Shown here: positions 29,771-34,699 of the stretch, in pieces
How positions within the stretch are numbered: position 1 is the first letter of the stretch
Layout: each line of letters opens with the position of its first letter
Origin: Patescibacteria group bacterium
Lineage (GTDB): Bacteria > Patescibacteriota > Gracilibacteria > Peribacterales > Peribacteraceae
Direction of reading: 5' to 3'
DNA: 34,699 nucleotides
Assembly (NCBI GenBank): GCA_018818235.1
Contig: JAHISE010000067.1
Span: 1 to 34,699, forward strand
The notes under the pieces: model-generated
The model's database searches: none
Seen by the model: only the letters and a program-made list of their open reading frames with translations
What the model was told of the DNA's origin: nothing
Made by a program: the position numbers and the translations under genes

Positions 29771-29872
29771 GTCGAATGTCGAATGTCGAATGTCGAATGT
29801 CGAATGTCGAATGTCGAATGTCGAATGTCGAATGTCGAATGTCGAATGTCGAATGTCGAATGTCGAATGTCG
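29771..29872. repeat. (GTCGAAT) heptamer tandem repeat, 14 perfect units
   Basis: Fourteen identical 7-bp units then a partial one. It ends at the C-terminal codons of the DsbA-like gene. Shorter runs of the same heptamer occur at 5031-5045 and 25801-25817. Confidence 0.95.
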
Positions 29873-29874
29873 AT

Positions 29875-30459
29875 TCACAATCTCTGCTGAAACTTCTTTA
29901 GCTCCTCATCTATCGCCGCCTTTAAAGTGTCATACCCCACCTGAACCTTTTTACCATTAACAAAAAAGGTTGGTGTACCTGCGACGTCCAGTCCCCTACC
30001 TTCTTCGTAATCTGCAAGAACAACTTTACGTTTAGCATGAGACTTCCAACATCTTTCGAATTGCTCAACATTTAAACCTAGTTGATCTGCCCAACTTAAA
30101 AGTGAGTCGTAACTCAGCTCATTCTGATTCTCGAAAGCCAAATCCACAAATTCCCAGAACTTCCCCTGATCAGATGCGCACTCAGAGGACTCCGCAGCAT
30201 CCATTGCGAACCTGTGGATGGCTCTTAGAGGAAAGTGTTTGAATTCAAATCTTACTTCGTTACTAAATTCCTCCATAATCGGTCCTACTACTCCCTTGTG
30301 AACAGATGAGCATGCAGGACATTCAAAATCCGAGTATTCCTTTATTACAACGACCCCATTGGGGTTGCCTTTTGGGGGTCTGCTGGATTCAGGGGGGATG
30401 CCTCCCGTGCAAGAAACCAGGATTATTGATAAAATTGAGAGAGATATTAAGCGTTTCAT
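29875..30459 (-). CDS. DsbA-family thiol oxidoreductase, lipoprotein
   Basis: A 194-residue extracytoplasmic thioredoxin-fold protein that oxidises or isomerises protein disulfides. The signal peptide and lipobox (ILSIILVSC) anchor it in the membrane. The active site is CPAC in SDFECPACSSVH, and the cis-Pro loop is GTPTFFVNG. The inserted helical domain carries extra cysteines (SSECAS, FERCWK). A proline-rich linker (PPESSRPPKGNP) spaces it from the membrane. The frame is open to 30519, but the residues before 30459 are hydrophilic and repeat-derived, so the ATG before MKRLISLS is used. Confidence 0.9.
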   Translation of the reverse strand: MKRLISLSILSIILVSCTGGIPPESSRPPKGNPNGVVVIKEYSDFECPACSSVHKGVVGPIMEEFSNEVRFEFKHFPLRAIHRFAMDAAESSECASDQGKFWEFVDLAFENQNELSYDSLLSWADQLGLNVEQFERCWKSHAKRKVVLADYEEGRGLDVAGTPTFFVNGKKVQVGYDTLKAAIDEELKKFQQRL

Positions 30460-30483
30460 GTGGTTAGGATGACAGAGAGCCCT

Positions 30484-30577
30484 GCTTTTGGCAATTTGCA
30501 ATTGGCAATTGGCTATCAATTGCTGCCAAACGTAGCCAATATGCTAATATGCTAATATCCCAATTAGCTAATTGCTT
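30484..30577. repeat. Self-inverted CAATTGGC/GCTAATAT repeats
   Basis: GGCAATTTGCAATTGGCAATTGG on one side and CAATTAGCTAATTGC on the other, with octamers GCTAATAT between them. Lies between the DsbA-like gene and dnaX. Confidence 0.6.
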
Positions 30578-30602
30578 TTTATGCACAAAGATTTAGATTA
30601 TG

Positions 30603-30608
30603 TATAAT
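30603..30608 (+). promoter_or_regulatory. -10 box of dnaX
   Basis: TATAAT, 10 bases before ATG 30619; the transcript would start within about 4 bases of the start codon. Confidence 0.6.
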
Positions 30609-30618
30609 CTATATCTCT

Positions 30619-32112
30619 ATGTCCCTCTACAGAAAGTACCGGCCCCAGACCTTTGCCGAAGTAGTAGGACAGGATGCTGTTGTATCTACTTTAGAGCAAG
30701 CTGCAGAGCAGGATAAGCTTTCACATGCATTCTTGTTCTCCGGAAGCAGAGGAACAGGAAAGACATCAATCGCGCGCATACTTGCAAAACTGATAATGGC
30801 TGAGGGTGTTGAGGATGAAACGATAAAAAAACAGATTATAAATGGAGTCACGGAGGGAAATATTGTGGACCTTCTGGAAATTGATGCCGCAAGTAATCGT
30901 GGGATTGATGATGTTCGTGATCTTATAGAAAAGATTCAGTTCTCCCCCGTCGTTTCGAAGGCAAAAGTTTATATAATTGATGAGGTGCACATGCTTACAA
31001 AGGAAGCATTTAATGCACTGCTCAAAACTCTGGAAGAACCTCCTGATTACGCATACTTTATACTTGCTACAACGGAACTGAGTAAAATCCCTTCTACAAT
31101 CCAATCGCGCTGTCAGTGTTTTTCTTTTAGAACCATTCCGGAGGAAGACATAATAAGGAGGCTGCAGTTAATTGCTGATCAGGAACATATTAAAGTTGAG
31201 CGGGAAGCACTAAGGATCATTGCTCACCACGGGCAAGGTAGCATGCGTGATGCAATCTCCATGCTTGATCAGATGCGGTCCTTGCCAAATGTAACTCTGG
31301 ATGATGTTGAACAACGAATGGGTAAGACAGGCAGCGAATATCTGGAACCGCTTTTCGAAGCTATTGATAATGAGGATAAAAAAACAATCATTTCGATAGT
31401 TCAGAAAATTGAAGAGACCGGAATAGCATTGGATGTTTTTGTAAGAATGTTACTTACAACAGTCAGAAGTATGTTGCATGAAGCGATAGAAAAGAATCAG
31501 GAAACAGATTATCTAAGAAGCATTCTTGATACTCTTTTGCAGGCAATAAGAGATGTAAGAATCTCCCCTTTGCCGGGTCTTGTTCTGGAATCGGCTTTGA
31601 TTTCGCTATGCAGTACGGAAGAAGAATCGGGGAAAAAGGCAACACTCAATAAACCTTCTAAAGAAGACAAGAAAGCTGCGAAAAAAGAGGCGAAAGTACA
31701 GGTAAAAGCCAAAATTATTGAAGATAATATTGAAGCTAAACAAATAGAAACAAAATTGGAGGATGAAGAAATCAAAGAGGCACAAGTGGAAGCAGTTGAG
31801 CTTTCTAAAGAAAAAGTATCCGAGTTGTGGCCTCAGGTTATAGAAGAAATAGCCAAATCCTCTGTAAAACTTTCCTTAAAGGACGGTAGTCTTGTGAATG
31901 TGAATGAGAAATTGTTAACACTTGGCTTTTCTTCTTCATTCCATAAGGATAAAGTGGCGCATCCGGAGGCAAGCCGCGCAGTTGAAGAAGCTATGAAAAA
32001 GATACTAAAGAGATCACTGAAAATAGAATGTATTATTGGCGATGGTCATCAGGAAAATACAACTCCGGAACCCGATGTGGATTTGGCGGAAGCGGCGGCG
32101 GAGATATTTTAG
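30619..32112 (+). CDS. dnaX: DNA polymerase III subunit gamma/tau
   Basis: A 497-residue clamp-loader ATPase that loads the sliding clamp at the replication fork. The N-terminus YRKYRPQTFAEVVGQ, Walker A GSRGTGKTS, Walker B-type DEVHMLT and sensor region SRCQCFSFR are present, with the arginine-rich collar domain after residue 240. Bacterial DnaX usually has a four-Cys zinc module between the Walker A helix and the EIDAASN motif; here that segment (LIMAEGVEDETIKKQIINGV) has no cysteine. Residues about 340-400 are a Lys/Glu/Ala-rich linker, followed by a tau-like C-terminal domain. Confidence 0.95.
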   Translation: MSLYRKYRPQTFAEVVGQDAVVSTLEQAAEQDKLSHAFLFSGSRGTGKTSIARILAKLIMAEGVEDETIKKQIINGVTEGNIVDLLEIDAASNRGIDDVRDLIEKIQFSPVVSKAKVYIIDEVHMLTKEAFNALLKTLEEPPDYAYFILATTELSKIPSTIQSRCQCFSFRTIPEEDIIRRLQLIADQEHIKVEREALRIIAHHGQGSMRDAISMLDQMRSLPNVTLDDVEQRMGKTGSEYLEPLFEAIDNEDKKTIISIVQKIEETGIALDVFVRMLLTTVRSMLHEAIEKNQETDYLRSILDTLLQAIRDVRISPLPGLVLESALISLCSTEEESGKKATLNKPSKEDKKAAKKEAKVQVKAKIIEDNIEAKQIETKLEDEEIKEAQVEAVELSKEKVSELWPQVIEEIAKSSVKLSLKDGSLVNVNEKLLTLGFSSSFHKDKVAHPEASRAVEEAMKKILKRSLKIECIIGDGHQENTTPEPDVDLAEAAAEIF

Positions 32113-32113
32113 C

Positions 32114-32506
32114 GACCTCACCCCCTGGCCCCCTCTCCTCCCACATAAGTGAGCATCATAGTTACTTGTTGTATACTCCTTCGCCTAAATAATTCCGGTT
32201 CTTGAGGACTCATTAATTATTAACAAATCTATTTCTAATGGCTATGGAGTACGAGATTGCATAATAAAAGCACAGTGAATTTTTCGGAATTATTAACTAA
32301 AAGCAGTATATATATACTTTAAAACATAGAGGAAAGGGGAACTCCGCAAATGAATGTTTTTTAATTACATTTGCAATTCAATGAAATTAAATTTATTCCT
32401 TTAATACGGGCTCCCCCCTCTCCTGTGAGTATCCAAAAATCTCAAACAGCATAAAATTTACTCGAAGCCCTTGTTGGGGCAGGAGAGGGGGCCAGGGGGT
32501 GAGGTC
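32114..32506. repeat. Cloverleaf MITE-like element, copy 4 (interrupted)
   Basis: Outer ends GACCTCACCCCCTGGCCCCC and GGGGCCAGGGGGTGAGGTC. The inner pair is AGGAAAGGGGAACTCCGC and GGGCTCCCCCCTCTCC. It starts two bases after the dnaX stop codon and has a TATACT MITE inserted at 32172-32310. Confidence 0.85.
32172..32310. mobile_element. 139-bp TATACT MITE, copy 2 (nested)
   Basis: Near-identical to copy 1, including TATACTCCTTCGCC at the left and AAAGCAGTATA at the right. It lies inside cloverleaf copy 4, so it inserted later. Confidence 0.9.
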
Positions 32507-32555
32507 GATTGAAGAAGACTAGCCAATAAGCCAATAAGCCAATATGCTAACTCCC

Positions 32556-33131
32556 ATGCACCCCTCAGAATCAAAACAACAACTCAGGGAATCCATAATC
32601 GAACGCCTTGCCCACATGTCAGAAAAAGATCGCGCAGACGAAAGTAGATCCATATGCAGAAGACTTAAAGAGAATATCCCCGAAGGATCCGGTGTTTGTG
32701 TTTATTCCGCATTAAAAAAGACTGAGCCTGACCTTACAATGCTTATAGAAAAGCTATTAAAGAGAGGAGACAAAGTATATTTTCCATTTTTTGAAGGTGA
32801 CCACTTTATATTCAAACGTGCTATGAATCTAGATGAACTTAAACCGGGCAAATTAAAAATACTTGAGCCTCCGGCAGACTCTGAACTTGCAGATCCGAAG
32901 GAAATCGACTTTGTTCTTGTGCCGGGTCGCGCTTTTGACCGAAATGGAAACCGCTTGGGCAGAGGAAACGGAGGTTATGACTATTGGATAGCAGATCAGA
33001 GGATGGCCAATCCCAAAACTGCAATGTGGGGCGTTGCTTTTGAGTGTCAGATTGTAAATGAAGTGCCGGTGGAAGAGCATGATCGGAGAGTGGACGGGGT
33101 GGTTACTGCTAGAACGTTGTTAAGTTGCTAA
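32556..33131 (+). CDS. 5-formyltetrahydrofolate cyclo-ligase
   Basis: A 191-residue ATP-dependent enzyme that converts 5-formyl-THF to 5,10-methenyl-THF, returning a stored folate to the one-carbon pool. The ATP/folate-binding C-terminal motif GRGNGGYDYWIADQR corresponds to the family signature GxGGGYYDR, and KTEPDLTMLIEKLLKRG, YFPFFEGD and LVPGRAFDRNGNRLG are in the expected order. ATG 32544 is also in frame but lies within the GCCAATA octamer run, so 32556 is preferred. It is followed by glyA on the same strand, another one-carbon folate enzyme. Confidence 0.9.
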   Translation: MHPSESKQQLRESIIERLAHMSEKDRADESRSICRRLKENIPEGSGVCVYSALKKTEPDLTMLIEKLLKRGDKVYFPFFEGDHFIFKRAMNLDELKPGKLKILEPPADSELADPKEIDFVLVPGRAFDRNGNRLGRGNGGYDYWIADQRMANPKTAMWGVAFECQIVNEVPVEEHDRRVDGVVTARTLLSC

Positions 33132-33186
33132 GTTGCTACATTGGACAGCATGCAACATAAACGTAGCAACGTAGCAACGTATCAAC
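33122..33186. repeat. Inverted AGTTGCTA / GTAGCAAC octamer repeat
   Basis: TAAGTTGCTAAGTTGCTAC on the left and GTAGCAACGTAGCAACG on the right are inverted copies with a short loop. The left arm overlaps the end of the cyclo-ligase gene. Confidence 0.75.
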
Positions 33187-33233
33187 AAATAACATAACAA
33201 AACAATAATTTATTTGCCACACAATCAAATCAG

Positions 33234-33239
33234 TATTAA
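33234..33239 (+). promoter_or_regulatory. -10 box of glyA
   Basis: TATTAA, 11 bases before ATG 33251. Supports the longer glyA start. Confidence 0.4.
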
Positions 33240-33250
33240 TCTGGACACCT

Positions 33251-34579
33251 ATGATCACCCCGACAATTTCTTCACCCAAAATTGCCATGACTTACCTTCC
33301 AGCGCTTAAGGAAACCGATCCGGAGATTCGCGATCTTATATTACTGGAGGAGAAACGTGAATTTGAGAAGATGAGGCTTATTCCATCCGAAAATTACGCA
33401 TCAGATGCTGTCAAAGAAGCTACCGGAGGAATATTTACGAACAAATATTCGGAGGGCTACCCGAATAAGCGGTATTACGAAGGACAACAATTAACCGATC
33501 AAGTGGAAATATTGGCATGTGAGCGAGCAAAGAAGTTATTTGGTTGTGATCATGTAAATGTTCAACCACTTTCCGGAAGCCCGGCCAATATGGCTGCTTA
33601 CCGAGCAGTCCTTAAACCGGGTGATACTATCATGGGACTCTCCTTACCCCATGGAGGGCACTTAACTCATGGGTGGAAAGCTAATTTTTCCGGATCACTT
33701 TACAATTCTGTTCCCTACGAACTGGATCCCGAGACCGAGATGCTCAACTTCGACATGATTCGAGCATTGGCAAAGGAGCACAAACCTCAAATGATTATTG
33801 CAGGATACACCGCATACCCAAGAACCATAGATTGGACCAAGTTCCGCGAAATTTGTGATGAAGTTGGAGCTTACTTCCATGCCGACACCTCACATATTAC
33901 GGGGCTTATCGCAGGAGGAGCACATCCCAACCCATTTCCGATCTCCGATACCGGAATTACTACAACTCACAAGACACTAAGAGGTCCCAGAGGTGCAATG
34001 ATTCTATGTAAACAAGAACATGCGGAGGCGGTTAACAAAGCAATCATCCCCGGACTTCAGGGTGGACCTCACATTCATACAATTTCAGCTATTGCAGTTG
34101 CACTTAAGCAAGCAAGTCAGCCGGATGCTCAGGTTTATGCTCAGCAAGTTGTTAAAAATGCAAAAGCTCTGGCAGAAAGACTGCTCAGTCACGGATTCAG
34201 ACTTGTAACAGGTGGTACGGATAATCATCTTATACTTATGGAAGTGTTCGAAAGCAAAGGAATACTGGGGCGTGATGCTTCGCGGGCACTCGATAAAGCC
34301 GGAATAGTCTGTAATGCAAATATGGTTCCGTTTGATAAGAACTCACCATTCAATCCTTCGGGAATCAGAATCGGAACACCGTCTATAACATCCAGAGGAA
34401 TGAAGGAGGCAGAAATGGATAAACTTGGAGACTGGATGAACGAGGTGCTGAGTAATATTGATAATGATGCGATCCTGAAAAGAATTGAAGGTGAAGTACG
34501 TGACCTATGTGTAAGCTTCCCGGCTCCTGGGATTGATCCGGAGAGGTGGAATTGTTTATATACTCCTTCGCCTAAATAA
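33251..34579 (+). CDS. glyA: Serine hydroxymethyltransferase
   Basis: A 442-residue PLP enzyme that converts serine and THF to glycine and 5,10-methylene-THF. Motifs in order are MRLIPSENYAS, TNKYSEGYPNKRYYEGQ, NVQPLSGSPANMAAY, the aspartate strand YFHADTSHITGL and the PLP lysine in TTTHKTLRGPRGAM. The second ATG at 33287 would give 430 residues, closer to the family mean, but the -10 box at 33234 fits a start at 33251. The last residues (YTPSPK) and the stop codon come from the left end of a TATACT MITE at 34559, so the original C-terminus was probably altered. It pairs functionally with the upstream folate cyclo-ligase. Confidence 0.95.
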   Translation: MITPTISSPKIAMTYLPALKETDPEIRDLILLEEKREFEKMRLIPSENYASDAVKEATGGIFTNKYSEGYPNKRYYEGQQLTDQVEILACERAKKLFGCDHVNVQPLSGSPANMAAYRAVLKPGDTIMGLSLPHGGHLTHGWKANFSGSLYNSVPYELDPETEMLNFDMIRALAKEHKPQMIIAGYTAYPRTIDWTKFREICDEVGAYFHADTSHITGLIAGGAHPNPFPISDTGITTTHKTLRGPRGAMILCKQEHAEAVNKAIIPGLQGGPHIHTISAIAVALKQASQPDAQVYAQQVVKNAKALAERLLSHGFRLVTGGTDNHLILMEVFESKGILGRDASRALDKAGIVCNANMVPFDKNSPFNPSGIRIGTPSITSRGMKEAEMDKLGDWMNEVLSNIDNDAILKRIEGEVRDLCVSFPAPGIDPERWNCLYTPSPK

Positions 34580-34698
34580 TTCCGATTCTTGAGGATTCAT
34601 TAATTATTAACAAAATCTATTTCTAATGGCTATGGAGTACGAGATTGCATAACAAAAGCACAGTGAATTTTTCGGAATTATTAACTAAAAGCAGTATA
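34559..34698. mobile_element. 140-bp TATACT MITE, copy 3, at the window edge
   Basis: Same element as at 25474 and 32172 with one extra A. It overlaps the last 21 bases of glyA and supplies its stop codon (TAA). The window ends one base after the element. Confidence 0.88.
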
Positions 34699-34699
34699 A

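Larger units (their letters stand above)
32113..32543. other. Gene-free spacer holding nested repeats
   Basis: A cloverleaf element spans most of it, with a TATACT MITE nested inside; octamers GCCAATAA (32521-32545) lie before the folate gene. No gene seen. Confidence 0.7.

Noticed and set aside
29771..29872. Possible CRISPR or origin iterons
   Set aside because: Perfect contiguous 7-bp repeats without spacers, no DnaA boxes or replication initiator nearby.
29751..29960. Frames repeating MSNVECR or FDIRHST across the heptamer run
   Set aside because: They are only translations of the GTCGAAT tandem repeat in each direction.
1..34699. Recoded UGA (as in Gracilibacteria and Absconditabacteria)
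   Set aside because: Frames end normally at TGA in uppS, HMG-CoA reductase and others, and no conserved protein is interrupted by TGA.

Overview
The window looks like a chromosomal contig of a bacterium from the Candidate Phyla Radiation (Patescibacteria), most likely a Peregrinibacteria/Peribacteria-type lineage. This rests on gene content and style (small housekeeping set, type IV prepilins, standard code with UGA as stop, few Shine-Dalgarno sites, very repeat-rich spacers), not on a marker phylogeny. The last 140 bases are a copy of a dispersed repeat, so the right edge may be an assembly break at that repeat.

Layout: 1-2.9 kb holds repeat arrays, a sugar isomerase/epimerase-like TIM barrel and a Crp/Fnr regulator. 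3-6.2 kb holds glutamine synthetase, a coiled-coil small protein and an MscS channel. 6.2-16.5 kb is the core: idi, uppS, mevalonate kinase, mevalonate (di)phosphate decarboxylase, class I HMG-CoA reductase, an IS4-type insertion sequence, a small membrane-anchored protein, archaeal-type HMG-CoA synthase, archaeal-type thiolase, and a protein fusing a DUF35 OB-fold to a guanylate-kinase-like domain. 16.5-24.6 kb holds an unknown anchored protein, a YgjP-like metallopeptidase, two prepilins (one with two LamG domains), a 48-residue acidic protein, an inositol-monophosphatase-family enzyme, Maf, an unknown anchored protein and TrpS. 24.7-34.7 kb holds a small membrane protein, tRNA-Val(CAC), dCTP deaminase, a four-helix-bundle protein, a large unknown protein, a DM13 lipoprotein, a DsbA-like lipoprotein, DnaX, 5-formyl-THF cyclo-ligase and GlyA.

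Together the mevalonate genes cover acetyl-CoA to IPP/DMAPP to undecaprenyl diphosphate with one kinase step unassigned (phosphomevalonate kinase, or isopentenyl phosphate kinase if the decarboxylase uses the monophosphate). The only kinase-like domain in the cluster without an assigned substrate is the one fused to DUF35; it is the best candidate for an undescribed function here.

Three further patterns stand out. (1) Intergenic repeat families have entered coding sequences of the mevalonate genes in frame, including a short palindrome present five times in four genes. (2) Spacers carry several MITE-like families, inverted 7-8-bp tandem repeats around genes, and an IS that landed exactly at the HMG-CoA reductase stop codon. 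(3) Many lead genes have a -10 box only 6-11 bases before the start codon and no ribosome binding site, so leaderless mRNAs appear common; I used this to choose several starts.
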